Part shown: positions 24,701 to 36,154 of the stretch, piece after piece
How positions within the stretch are numbered: the first letter of the stretch is position 1
Layout: each line of letters starts with the position of its first letter
Origin: Daucus carota subsp. sativus
Lineage: Eukaryota > Streptophyta > Magnoliopsida > Apiales > Apiaceae
Assembly: GCF_001625215.2 (NCBI RefSeq)
Contig: NC_030381.2
Coordinates: forward strand, 55,415,214 to 55,479,213
Length of the DNA: 64,000 bases
Reading direction: 5' to 3'
The notes under the pieces: generated by a model
Told to the model about the DNA's origin: nothing
The model's input: the letters and a program-made list of their open reading frames with translations, nothing else
The model's database searches: none
Position numbers and translations under genes: made by a program

Positions 24701-25168
24701 TCCCATCAAAAAAGGAACACGGCAGACTGTTCCCCGTAAAGTTACCCAATCCCGTTGAGCTGGATGTGATATGCACAACAAACTTGTTGAACTCAATAAT
24801 GGAGAGGTGTGGTCTGCAAATTCGAAAAAAGATACTGCACTTGGGCGGAGCTCACAATGCAACATAAGCAGATCTGATTTGAAACTGCATTTTAGTGCCC
24901 TTGCTTTATATTCGGCGGGGTCATCATAAAACTTCAGATAAAATTGATCTTCAGAGAAAACCTGATGGACAGGAAACGACCCAACTGCATGGGCAACTGT
25001 AATGACAACAGTAGGGCTAAGACTAACTATGAAACCAGTCCACCCTTTATCACCATGATTACGAATAAAAACTTTTGCTACTGCTTTCCTATATTCTTGC
25101 TCAAACCCTCGAATTATGTGATCATCAAAGACGGTGGGCATTTGTTGTTGTTGTTGTTGTTCCATCAT
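21708..25168 (-). CDS. Trypsin-fold protease fused to a B3 DNA-binding domain, 575 aa
   Basis: Exons (minus strand): 25168-24242, 23582-23454, 22980-22946, 22853-22694, 22592-22386, 22072-22003 and 21907-21708. All have GT-AG borders and the phases close on TAG after 575 residues. Residues about 25-260 form a chymotrypsin-fold protease: His60 in VVITVAHAVG, Asp99 in KSDLLMLH, and Ser179 in CFPGSSGAPI, so the triad looks intact. A basic KRKNQGK/GKRPREQR stretch near 287-306 could be a nuclear signal. Residues about 396-494 match the plant B3 DNA-binding domain (FPSFVKNMLPSHVAGGFWL, GWRGFSITHKLQENDVLVF, VYIVRA). The C-terminal tail is acidic and unrecognised. The N-terminus has a poly-Gln run after MMEQ. 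There is no sign of a second promoter or terminator between the domains, although introns of about 0.5-0.7 kb separate them. Two adjacent genes remain the alternative. Confidence 0.7.
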
Positions 25169-25985
25169 TCCCTGTATTAGTCCATGTCAAAAACACATTA
25201 TTTAAAACCATTACGCTTTAGGTTGCAATACAAAATCCATCTAACAACTTAAATAAGACCATTTTGGACTGAAGTGAACCTTTTTTTTGTTGAAAAAGAA
25301 AAGAAGAAAAAACAAAATGTCTAAATGAAACACATCTCCTGACTCCCATTTATAGGCTCCTTGTACTCCGGTTTTAACTTATTTACCTAAGTCATTGCAC
25401 ACTACGGCCTATTATATTTACCCTTTTATATTTTCTCATACTTTTTACATTCTATAGTTCTTTTTACATTCTATAGTTCTTGCTTAAATATTTCTTATTA
25501 AGTACTTTGATATCTTATATTTAAAATTTAATTCATACACATAAATTTCCCCCTCTTTCCCTCTAATAAATTTAACACACAACAATATTACCAAAATAAG
25601 GAGTTTAATACAAACAAGTTTTAACAATAATCACATTTCACACATACAAGCCCCAATCTCATTTCACTTACAACTTACAAGCCCTCGTAATCAAAGATAT
25701 ATATGTTAGGGTTTGCATATTACATAACATTAGATGATCACAAAACAGTAAAAACAATGAAAAAATCAACACATTTTGTGCTCAAAAGTACACACAGAAC
25801 ATACTATTAACTTCGATAAATGAAACAACAGTCCAATGTAGATTCGTGCATAAACATAAATGTGCGCAAATCATTAAATAGAAATAAAGATTTAGAGCAA
25901 TGAATACTGCTGACCTTTGCTTTTTTGTTAGTGTATTTTTGTTAGGGCTCTGGGAATGAAGATAGTGAGGGCCAGGGGTATTCAA
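25169..25985 (-). promoter_or_regulatory. Probable 5' UTR with leader intron of protease-B3 gene
   Basis: On the minus strand an acceptor (aatacag, about 25175) sits six bases before ATG 25168. A matching donor-like aag|gtcagc lies near 25917, following a leader-like segment (25917-25985). This gives a 5' UTR intron of about 740 bp. The TATA box was not identified with confidence. Confidence 0.4.
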
Positions 25986-26782
25986 AAAGTGAACAGGGTT
26001 TTATAACTTTATTACATGAGACGGGTTTTATAATTTTATATTTTTATTACATGAGATGAAGGGGATGGCCAGTGCCGTACATGCTTATCTTCTTGGGCAA
26101 GATTGTTGTGTTGTGGGTCCTAACTAATACAGCGCAAGAAATGACTCCCAAGTCTCAAAAATATTAAGTCCTCGACATACAAATGTTAATCAAATGTCGC
26201 AGTAAGTTATCTTTATATATTAGTATTACCCTTATAAAAGCACATTTTAATCTCAATCAAGTAAACCGCAGGAAATGAATGATGTAGAATTGAATATTAG
26301 CATCATGTGAATAAAACAAATTTGCACCACCACTTAACATTGTTCAAGTTTTATTAATGCAAGTTACCTTGACATTATTCTAATTACTTTGACATGTTTA
26401 TAGTCAATACAACTAGAGGCCTTCTTACTATTCAAGTATTCCAAAAAACAATACAGTTAAACAGCACTGACACCTGAAATTCTATTTCCTATTTCAAGTC
26501 TGTTGTAGATACATATGCCTTAACTGAAGTTTTACTAAAACCGCTAAAAACCCGCCAGCATACTCTGGTGAAAAGACGGCAATCATCTTCATTCGGCAAA
26601 GCCACCCGCAATCTGCACTATGCGAGGAATACAAAAACATGCAAAACAGATGTCGTTTAAACTTACAACCTCAACACAGTATACTGCTTGAATTAACGTT
26701 CTAACTATTAGGTGCCGCAAACAGACCCAATGACAAACTATCTGAGCTACAAACTGAAGAATCGTATGAAACATTAGTTGAC
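25986..26782. other. Intergenic between protease-B3 promoter and PRP39-like 3' end
   Basis: AT-rich sequence without a recognised gene. The part next to 26783 (roughly 26400-26782) is probably the 3' UTR of the PRP39-like gene. The frame shifted by the 7-bp duplication there would extend to a stop at 26589. Confidence 0.4.
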
Positions 26783-27086
26783 TCAGCAGTAGTAAGTGCC
26801 ATAATATGCTTGGGCAACAGCAGCAGCAGGTTGCTGTGCTGGAGCCTGGAGCTAGAGGTGCTGGCGTAGCTGCTTGCACATAAGTTTGCTGAGCCTGCTA
26901 AACGAAGAGAGGTTTAACAGAAATTTAGACAGAAGAAATTTTAAAATAAAATATTAGTGGTTTAACAGAAATTTAGACGGAAAAAAATAAAAAAAAATAA
27001 ATAATTACTAAGCGAGAAGATGACCAACAATTATGCAGGATTATATGTATATATATAGTCATGCATATATACTTAGTTACAGCTAG

Positions 27087-28083
27087 AGGTGGCCAAACGA
27101 GCATCCCGAGACGAGTCGGAGACGAGACGAGTTGGTGAAAGCTATACTCGTGAACGTCTCATTTCAGGCTGGCGAGGCGAGACGAGACGAGACGAATCAG
27201 CCAAAATTGAACTCGTGTCCAACTCGCGAGTTGGGCGAGTTAGTCTATTTTATTTTATTTTTTTATCTGTGTATTGACATGTGCAGGTGGCTGTCCAACT
27301 CGCCCGAGACGAGACAGACAGAAGTGCAGGTGCAGCAGACCAAAGTCAAGCTATCAACTCAACATGAGAGTTCTGTCCAATAATGTCACTATGTACTACA
27401 GTTTTTAATTTATTATTAATTTATAACAATACTCATGTAGTCATGTATACACATTACACACGGTAATAATAGTTTATCAAATCAATCAATAGTTATTTAA
27501 TTTTTATTACTATATTATGTAATTAAAAAAAAAAAAAGGACAGTACCTTTACTTATTTTACTAATTGAAAAAAATTACAAATAATTTGAGTCTCCAAAAA
27601 ACGGAATAAATCACATTTACATTTTAAACAAAATATAAACAAAAAGTTACAGTTTAAACGAAATAAAGTTACATTCTAAATAAAGGGAACAAGTGCTGAA
27701 CATATTAACAAATGGAGTTAAACATACAGTTACTACTGGTGACCATTTTATTATTATACAGTACTGCTACACGTTCATCATCATTCATGCATAGGTACTT
27801 ATATAAACAAAAACAAGACCACCAACCCGTCTCCGCCGAGACGAGCCGAGACGGCTCGGCGAGTCGAGAGAGGCGATTCCAAACATCCCGAGTCACTGTC
27901 CCGTCACGTTACCGTGCCGATACGTGCGTGCCGAGGCGAATCCGAATCCGATTTCTCAAACCTAAACTCATGATCGTCTCGTATAGATTTACGAGCCGAG
28001 GCGAGTTTCAACTCGTCTCGCCGTGTGCCGATTTTCTGCGAGTTTAAAGGCGAGCCGATTCAGCTCGTTCGTTTGGCCACCTA
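27087..28083. mobile_element. hAT-like 1-kb element in last PRP39-like intron
   Basis: The element starts aggtggccaaacgagc and ends gctcgttcgtttggccacct, so the termini are inverted repeats of about 16 bp. A 13-bp identical sequence, tagttacagctag, lies on both sides (27074-27086 and 28084-28096). Both ends are packed with gacga/tcgtc motifs (gacgagacgag, gaggcgag). No transposase domain is visible in the short frames inside. The termini suggest a non-autonomous hAT-like element, but 13 bp is longer than the usual 8-bp hAT duplication. Confidence 0.65.
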
Positions 28084-31000
28084 TAGTTACAGCTAGAGTT
28101 ATACACTATACATATTTGCAACGAACTTTATTACCTGAACTGTATATGCAGGAGGATAGGCACCATAAGCAGTAGCAGCAGCTGCTTGGGGCACAGATGT
28201 TTGTACTTGTGGCTGGGCATACGCATTTCCATAAGCACCACCATATGCAGCCTACGGATTCATAGAAGATGATGTCATGTTGTCAATTTAAAGACGTCAA
28301 AAGGCTTAAAAATATGCAATTCATTTTAGGCTTACCATAACTAGTCTAGAGCAATCTAAACCCCACAAATGTAATTTCCAATCTCTTCATGAATCTTCTT
28401 CTAACATATAAAAGTGCAAATACCTGAGTATAGGCAGGCGTCCAGTTCTGTGCTTGGGCTTGTGTAGCTTGAGGCCAGGCTTGAGGTTGTGCACCATAAC
28501 CTGCTGGCCATTGGTTTTTTGTGCTTTGATAGGCACCCATCACTGATGGGGAGGATGAATAACCAGATTTAGCTAGCTTTGCTTTGTCAGATTGCAGAAT
28601 GTCATCTGCATGCCTTATCTTGGATTCTGATGTGCTCTTGTGCACAAAGAATAATTCGGAATGCCTATCTTCAGCCTACTTAACAGAATAAGCATCTGCA
28701 TCCGCCAAGTGATCCAAAAACTACAAAAGCCCGCAGTGGGTAAAAATAGTATAAAATGCCGGATTTAAAAATCTCTACAATATCTGCTTTATACATGGCT
28801 TATCAAGGTGGCTGCCCGATCTCAACTAAATCCATGAGACTTTTATTCGGTAACCACAATGTAAGAATTGGCAATTCCTCTCGATAAAAACCACATTACC
28901 ATACCTCTAAAAAGATGCTTGATAGCTCCTCTCTGTCAATAAAACTTGCAGCGCAAGGGTTATCAGGATTAGGTGCATTAAATTTATTAATCAGTGAATC
29001 AAGAAATTCTATCTGTTTTGGGGTTGACTGGATCGATTCTAAATGAATAACTGCCTGCAATGCCACAAATGAAAAAATTCAAGTTCAGATAGCATCACAA
29101 GCGATATAAGTTGATTTATCTATCAATATATGTACTAGTGAATTAATTGGTTTTGTGTGTGTGTGTGTGTAGAGAGAGAGAGAGATGTGCAACCTCCAGA
29201 AGTGATTTGATAATTGGCCAATTTCAAGTGCTTGCTCAAGAACTCCCCTTGCTTTTTCCGCCTTCCCGCAAACCTAAATACAACAGATGTATAAGTTGAT
29301 AAATACACAGCTATATGACCAACAATAAAATAAGAACTTCAGATATCAAGAGCAAGGCATCCACCATGATTTAAATACTGGAACTAAGATAATTGCCTAA
29401 ATCTCCGATTTTTTCCGATTATGAAATACTGGTAACTGTAAAAATTTACGGAGAGTATTTCCAAATAAAATTTTGAAGAAGAAAATAGCAGCAAAGCGCT
29501 AGTGTCCTAATAGATAGGGACGAGACATACCAAATAAACAAATCGAGTGTATTGAGCAAACAACTGTGGCAAGGTCTGGGAATGTTCTTTTCCTTTTTCA
29601 ATTGCAATGGCCTGTTCATACAAGGAACATGCATCTTCGGCCTTCCCCTGCAAATATACCAAAAAATCACTTCATCCAAATACTAATAAAGCCAAATTAG
29701 TTGACAAATACTTTATTCAATAGTCTTACTAGTCGATGTTCCATATTTGCACTCTGTCTGTCTACCCTAACAAACTTAGGCATATACTTAACAATATAGC
29801 ATAGTAAATGTGCTGGAAATTATTTATTGATAATCAGATCAACTATCAGAGACCTATAAGTTATAACCATACCTTGACAAAGACTTGAGTAGCATGACCA
29901 AGTGCATTCTCTGCCAGATCTGTACTTCCTCTGGCTTCCATATGCAAAATATAACGTATCCAATACTTGGGATAATTGGCACAATCAATCAGGCATCTTT
30001 CATATAGCTTGACAACCTGTCCCCAAAAAGTGTGGAGATTCAGAATTTCTATTAATTTTTCATGTGAACCCAAGAAAAAAAAAATCTGAAACAGAGAGGG
30101 CTAAGGAGTGACGAGTATGATCTACTCCGTTCATAAAAAATAGGCCCCTCAAATACGTTTCGAGGGACCTTCCTAGCCTGACAGACAGATTGTTAGGAAG
30201 ATAACACACCTGCATGCATAACATTAGAAGTTTAAATATATATTTTACCATACAACACGATCAACCCAGAATGCTCGACTCACAAATGAAGGATTAAAGT
30301 ACTTAGCCTTATAGAAACCAAAAGGAAGGTCCATGCTTTATCCAAGTTCAATATCCCGTTTTTAAAGGGTTCTTCTTCCAACGGTTAGTAAAGCAAATGA
30401 TGCAGCAGATATTACTAACTGCAAGTCAATGCATAACAACGGCAGCTAACTATAAACCAATAAATACATAATGAGGATTTACCCAGTACTTCAAAGTAAA
30501 TACCTTTTGGAAGTCATCTTCAGCTTCTACAAAATCAAGATAGTTATTCCAGTTTGCCAGTTCTACAGGATTAAGTGGGCGAACATGAAAGTAAGGTCTC
30601 TTTATAGCTCTTTCAAAACCAATGATCTTAGATTGGAACTCTTTAGCTTTGTTATACATTTCTTCTCTAATCGTGATATACTTCTCCAGCTCCTCGGCTT
30701 CTGTTATGCCTGCACTTACTGGCTTCGGAGACTCTACAGCATTAGGATGAACCTCCTCCTCAATTTCTTGAACAGTGGTGCCAACTGCAGCAGCAGCAGC
30801 TGTTTCTTCAGCAGTTCTTAACTCCGACAGAGGCCGTTGTGCCACTAGTTCCCTGAAGCTGTAATAAGAGTTGTACCTTCAAGTAAGCTCCAGGAAACCC
30901 AAGTACCAAGAGCTGTATAGTAATAAGAAAAGCATGTATTTAGAATGATCACCTGGTGAAGTAACGATCCAGATGCTTATTAGGGTTCTCTAATATCCGT

Positions 31001-31702
31001 GTGTAGATCATGGCAAGACGAGACCATTCCTGCTTTGTGTATTCATACTCAATGTATTTATCCCACATAGTGTAAGATAGAAAGTCTGATCCAACATAGA
31101 GTAAACCACGTTCGAATAGCCTGACATACATTAAAACAAAATCTAATTATTGCCCAACAAAATTAATAGCAAAACCGTTGTGGCACTCGATAAACTGCTA
31201 AAACCGATTTCTCTGACGAGGAAAAAGAGCCAGCAGGGTAGTATATACCTTCTAACAGTATCAGGATCTCCATATGTGTTGATGGCAAATACACAATAAT
31301 GCAACCACATGTCTACAGAATAGGTTACTCCTTGTACTGCCCTTCATAGACCTCAATTACTTTGTCAGTAGAACCCACACGTTCTTCATGATCTGCATAC
31401 TTTTTCCAATAGCCATAACACAAAGGAAATTCTGCTAAAAAAGCATCATAAACTTTACGAACCTTCGATATGTGTCCCTGAAAATAAGGAAAGTGAATAT
31501 ATTAGTTACCCAATTTTGAACTCGAATTGGGTACAGGTTTGCTAATACATTATCAACAAAAAGAGGAGCATATTTAGGTAACAGATGGAAATAAAATCCT
31601 TATTAATGACACAAAAATAACCAGGGGTAAGAGGCTCCTCAAAATAAAAGAGATGCGGGTCCTAAATATTTTGAGGGCCACTTAGAGACTTTTAAAGTGT
31701 TA

Positions 31703-32053
31703 AAGCATCTCCAGGAGTCTCCTAGTTGGTCCTTAAATGTAATATAAAATATATGGCTTTTTAGGAAGTTGGCACAATTTTAAGAGAGTCAAATCTAACA
31801 ATACTCTTTACACTCCTTTATTTTATATTTTATTAATATATGAACTAAAAAGTGAGGGAAAAGTGGTGCATAGTAGGGGAGAGAATGAATTTTTTACTAG
31901 TAAAAATAAATTAAGAGCCATATGGAGGCTCCTAAAAGAGAGGAGAGAGAGGAGGCACTTAAATTTATAAAGAGTCTCTTGGAGCTCTATTTGAACCAAG
32001 ACACCTTATTCTTCTACTTAAGAGCTTATATAGAGAGCCTCTTGGAGACGCTC
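31703..32053. mobile_element. Tourist-like MITE (351 bp) in PRP39-like intron 2
   Basis: The left end aagcatctccaggagtctcc and the right end gcctcttggagacgctc are inverted repeats. The element is flanked on both sides by TTA, the target duplication typical of PIF/Harbinger-derived Tourist MITEs. There is no coding capacity. Confidence 0.7.
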
Positions 32054-33548
32054 TTAATCTGTTAAACACTCATTTTAACTCCTGAAACAAAGTAGAGATC
32101 CTCTTGGAGTCGAACTAAAAATATTCATTATTGACCTAACAATGCAAATTTTACATACCTCTGCTACTCTCTCAGTCTCTTCAATCAGGGCAGTCCAAGC
32201 ATCAAATTCCAGAGAATTAGCTCTTACTATACTCCAAAGTCTTTCTTCTTCAGCAGACAAAGCTGCAGCAATTTATTCCAAATAAAGTAAAAAAAAGGTT
32301 CAAATATATCTGTAGGGGACTGGACTTATTATCTCTCTCTAAGCAGTAAAAAAAAAGCAGCAACAGATACTGTTTATTCGTTTAGACAAGAAAGAGTATT
32401 AGACTAGACTTCAAGCATGTTACTATTTGAATTTTTATAGCAAGCACCAAATATTCTCACCCTTAACAAGTATTTGTAGTCAAAGAATGCACAAAAGATA
32501 ATTAAAACAGCCTACACACCTGTAAAAGAAAATCCTGATTGATGATGATCTAAGGCCACATTTCACCATCTCATTTATAGTACAAACATAATATCTATCT
32601 ACTGTAGACCAAAAACAAGTATAGCTCAATTCTACCACTGTCAGATCACAGTATTGTGTGAAAGGTTACACTGATAGCATTAAGTAGATGTATTGAAGTA
32701 GGTATACCAGGAGCATCAGACATGAAATCATTGGCAACTGCGATAGTTCCATTCTCACCAACATCTGAGACAACATTTTTAGCTTCAGTAGCATCAATGC
32801 CATTTAAAGAATTGTAATCAGAAACATATGTTGTGTCATTGATTCACTAGCAGAATTGGCAACTAACATCATTTGTTTAGTAGGAACCTCCTCCTTGGCA
32901 AGATTTTGGTTTCCATTTTCATCAGTTGGATTTTGTGTGTGCTCAGATGTATTATCTGTCACCATCACGTCAGTAAGAACTTTCATTTCTCCACTTCCAG
33001 CAGAAATTTTAGAAGGTACATTTCCAGCAACGCCAGCATCAGATGTGACGGCATCAGATGCAGCATTTTCATTATAATTATCTGTTGAGGCGTATTCAGT
33101 GGATGTGTAGGCCATCACAGATGTTGTCTGAGTTACCACTGTCTCACTGTCACCCATACTGACAAACAAAACAACAATTCTTTAGTGAAGCCAAATAAGA
33201 CACTTTAGCAGACTACAATAATGTAAAGTTATAATGTAGGCAACGGGAACTTGACACAGAACAAACATGTAAATATAAGGATTCAAGTAATGAGCCGTGG
33301 ATCTGTTTTCATCCCACGTATCATATCGAACCGCGCCCCCTGTGTAACATTAATATTAATATATACATATAAAAGTTTACATTTGTAATGCCTCTGATTG
33401 ATGTAAATAGTATGTCTACACTATTAATCCAATTGTACCAAGTTTGAACACAAATCGACAAAATATCAGACTTCCTAAACTGTAGACATACCAAACCTCC
33501 TACCACAATCCAAACTCCCGAGCACAGTTCCACTCAACCCAAACCCAA

Positions 33549-33595
33549 CAACACATCAAAATATTTTTTTTTGAATTCACAACACATCAAAATAT
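33549..33595 (-). mobile_element. Tail-only insertion with 16-bp TSD
   Basis: A perfect 16-bp repeat, caacacatcaaaatat, at 33549-33564 and 33580-33595 encloses 15 bases that read tgaattcaaaaaaaa on the minus strand. The structure is the same as at 8103-8155, in the opposite orientation. It lies in the 5' UTR intron of the PRP39-like gene. Confidence 0.55.
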
Positions 33596-33995
33596 AAACC
33601 AAAACAAACTAATAAAACCATAAAGATAAACCAACACTCACAACTTACCAAATTACCAACCTGCAATGACAATTCACACCCCCAAACAGCATTGCTCTTA
33701 ACCCAAAACTAATAACACATCATAACATAACCCAAAACTAGCAACACATCAAAACACCACCAAAAACCCCCCCGAAAACTCGAAAACCTAGTGCTAATAA
33801 AACTCACCACCAGTCACCACACCAAAAACCTAACCCCTTAAAACAAACAAACCCACTTGTAAATCACACAAAAATTACAACTCAATACAAAACCCTGAAA
33901 AACACGAAACAGTTAAACATTATGCACTGTAAAATGCGAAATTACAGCGAACAAAACAGAGACATGTGTGAGTACAGGTGTGTGTGTGTGTATAC

Positions 33996-34085
33996 CAATT
34001 GAGCTGATTGATTGAAACGCGAGGGCTTTGATTTTTTGAAGCTTGCTGTTGAAGACGACTGTGCTCTCGTGTTCTTCATAATTAA
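33996..34085 (-). promoter_or_regulatory. Probable 5' UTR exon of the PRP39-like gene
   Basis: On the minus strand a leader-like exon ends with cagctcaattg followed by the donor gtatac (33995-33990). The matching acceptor tttgtcag lies one base before ATG 33157, giving an 838-bp leader intron. The transcription start is probably near 34085 but was not fixed by a TATA box. Confidence 0.45.
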
Positions 34086-34090
34086 TTAAG

Positions 34091-34152
34091 TATTATTTAA
34101 TGTTTTATGTTTTTTGAAAGCAAAGTACTACTACTATTATTTAATGTTTTAT
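34091..34152 (-). mobile_element. Short insertion with 18-bp TSD
   Basis: A perfect 18-bp repeat, tattatttaatgttttat, at 34091-34108 and 34135-34152 encloses 26 bases. On the minus strand these end ctttcaaaaaac, so they form a short A-tailed insert. It sits just upstream of the PRP39-like leader exon. Confidence 0.5.
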
Positions 34153-34393
34153 TAACTTCAGTTTTATTAATTCTAGTAAGGGGATAAATATGAAGTTCGT
34201 TCAAATGTATCAATTGAGTTATTGATTTCCAAATTGACTTAAATGAAACACTCATTAGAAAATTTTGTATCAAAAATATCACTCTATCATTAGTAGAAAT
34301 TTTGAAAGTATTATATATTGAGTTTCGCACATTTTTTATGAATGGTATTACATCTAAATGGAAGATTATGAATTCTATTATTTTAGATACGAA

Positions 34394-34577
34394 TTTTCTA
34401 TGGTGTGCCCAAGGGCACACCATAGTCACTAACTCCCATAAGAATTCTAGCTTTTGATTGGTGGATGAATAATAAATGTAAATGGCCCCCCTGCATTCAC
34501 ATCAATTCCACCAATCAAAACAAGCTATTTTCATGAAAGTTGGTGTTTATTGTGTGCCCTTGGGCACACATTAGAAA
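34394..34577. mobile_element. Foldback MITE (184 bp)
   Basis: The terminal inverted repeats are about 80 bp. Each carries its own small palindrome, gtgtgcccaagggcacac, near the tip, followed by the inner matching motif ttttgattggtgga (34456-34469, and inverted at 34506-34519). The two arms can pair almost completely. No coding capacity and no clear target duplication were found. Confidence 0.6.
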
Positions 34578-34591
34578 GACCGTTTTAGATA

Positions 34592-34904
34592 CTCCCTCCG
34601 TCCCAATCAATTCTATACAGTTTCCTTTTTGGGATGTCCCATCAATTCTATACATTCCCAAAATAGCAACTTTTTATAATATAAAACACTACTACACCCA
34701 CTACATTCTCCCACTATCTCCATTTTATAATAATAAAAACACTATTACACCCACTACCTTCCTCCACTATCTCAAATCTATTATTAAAAAATATATGGGT
34801 CCCACCACTTTACCCACTTTTCATTTAACTTTACTTATTTCTTATACATTTTCTTGGTCTCCGTGTCCAATCCCAGTGTATATAACTCACTGGGACGGAG
34901 GGAG
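34592..34904. mobile_element. Stowaway-type MITE
   Basis: The element begins ctccctccgtcccaatcaat and ends actgggacggagggag, flanked by TA. It is 313 bp long and has no coding capacity. It belongs to the subfamily with ttgggatgtcccatc near its end, related to the copies at 36221 and 43661. Confidence 0.85.
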
Positions 34905-35574
34905 TAATATTTTTAGATTTTTAAATTTATCTCTTATTTATTTTTATTTAAATCAAATAAAACAACCAAAAATTTAAACATATTTTTAACGTTGGAGTCA
35001 GTTTAGTACTCCATGTGCAAAAAAAACATATTTTTAGATATTATTTTTTTAATTTTTCTTTTTCTGAATAAAAATATAGATGTTAAACTTTTATTCAGAA
35101 AAATAAAATTTAAAAAACAATATGTAGAAATTTCTAAATTACAAATATTAAAAACAAAAATTACCCTTTTAGTTTCAATATATTGGGACAAAGCTACAAA
35201 ACTACATTTTTTTTTTTTGCGAAATTATTGCAAGAAAATTTCAAAATTACGAGTATATTGGAATAAAATTTCAAAACTATCATTTCCGATTTTGAAATTA
35301 TTGGAAGGAAGTTTCAGATTGTTAATATTAAAAAAAATTAATATGAAAAGTTTCCAAATTAGAGGGGAGATCTATCATATGTAAGTTTCGAAATGGGGAA
35401 AAAATAATATTGAAACATATTATATGGTGGAAAAATTGTATATATATATATATATATATAAATTAAATTATAAATAATATTGGATAATTTATTAAATAGC
35501 TGTAATCTATTTTTCTAATTTGTCTTTAATTTTTGAATTTTAAATATAAACGTAAAAACTGTCTTTAAAAGTTT

Positions 35575-35621
35575 AATTACAAATAATACTTTTTTTTTTG
35601 AAGAAATTACAAATAATACTT
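35575..35621 (-). mobile_element. Tail-only insertion with 17-bp TSD
   Basis: A perfect repeat, aattacaaataatactt, at 35575-35591 and 35605-35621 encloses 13 bases that read tcttcaaaaaaaa on the minus strand. It is another minimal A-tailed insert with a target duplication. Confidence 0.55.
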
Positions 35622-36154
35622 GATATTTTATTTTAAATTTGATATGTAGAATATAGTGTACGAGTTTAGTTTATTCAAATTTGATTTCATTTTCAAAGTT
35701 CGTATTATATACAATTATTAACTAGAAATATACAATTATCAAAATTTGTAATATATTATTTTGAATAATTTATAGTATATGTAGTATTGTAGAATATTTA
35801 TTTATTCTTTTATGAATTTATTTAAAATAAAATTATAATTCCGTTATGAAGCGCGATTTATAAACTAGTTATTAATAAAACGTCAATCATTAGAAATGTG
35901 TCACGTAATTGTTAACATGTGCACAAAATCTAAGTATGTAATCAAAGTATGTATCAATCATTAGAAATTGTTAACATGTGCACAAAATCCGAGTATGTAA
36001 TCAGGGTATGGTTCAGTTTTGTTGAAATGTCAAAATTTGAGAGCCCTATGTGTTGAGTGTGAGAGAAATTTTTCCTAACAGGTGTATAAAGAAAAATTAT
36101 AATATCAATTAGATTTATGGAGTCCATATATCTAAGTTGTAGTATTAAAATACA

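Larger units (their letters stand above)
26783..33157 (-). pseudogene. PRP39: PRP39-like pre-mRNA-processing factor gene with five lesions
   Basis: PRP39 is a HAT-repeat protein of the U1 snRNP that acts in 5' splice-site selection in the nucleus. Exons (minus): 33157-32708, 32262-32159, 31477-31249, 31120-30953, 30858-30504, 30016-29873, 29647-29531, 29273-29194, 29054-28905, 28720-28424, 28251-28135 and 26897-26783. HAT-type stretches are clear, for example [38 protein letters not shown] and [17 protein letters not shown]. The tail is rich in Ala, Gln, Tyr and Pro. Lesions: a missing base near 32828 (exon 1), near 31341 (exon 3) and near 29206 (exon 8), each confirmed by exon length modulo 3; an in-frame TAG at 28676-28678; and a 7-bp tandem duplication at 26839-26852 that shifts the last 20 or so codons. 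Splice borders are intact, so the decay is recent. Alternatively some one-base losses are sequencing errors, since neighbouring genes have none. Confidence 0.75.

Noticed and set aside
27712..28047. 111-codon frame inside the hAT-like element
   Set aside because: Its Arg/Ser/Pro-rich translation comes from the gacgag/tcgtct repeats at the element ends. There is no transposase signature.
34540..34977. 145-codon plus-strand frame
   Set aside because: It spans the foldback element and a Stowaway MITE (34592-34904); the frame comes from the low-stop MITE sequence.
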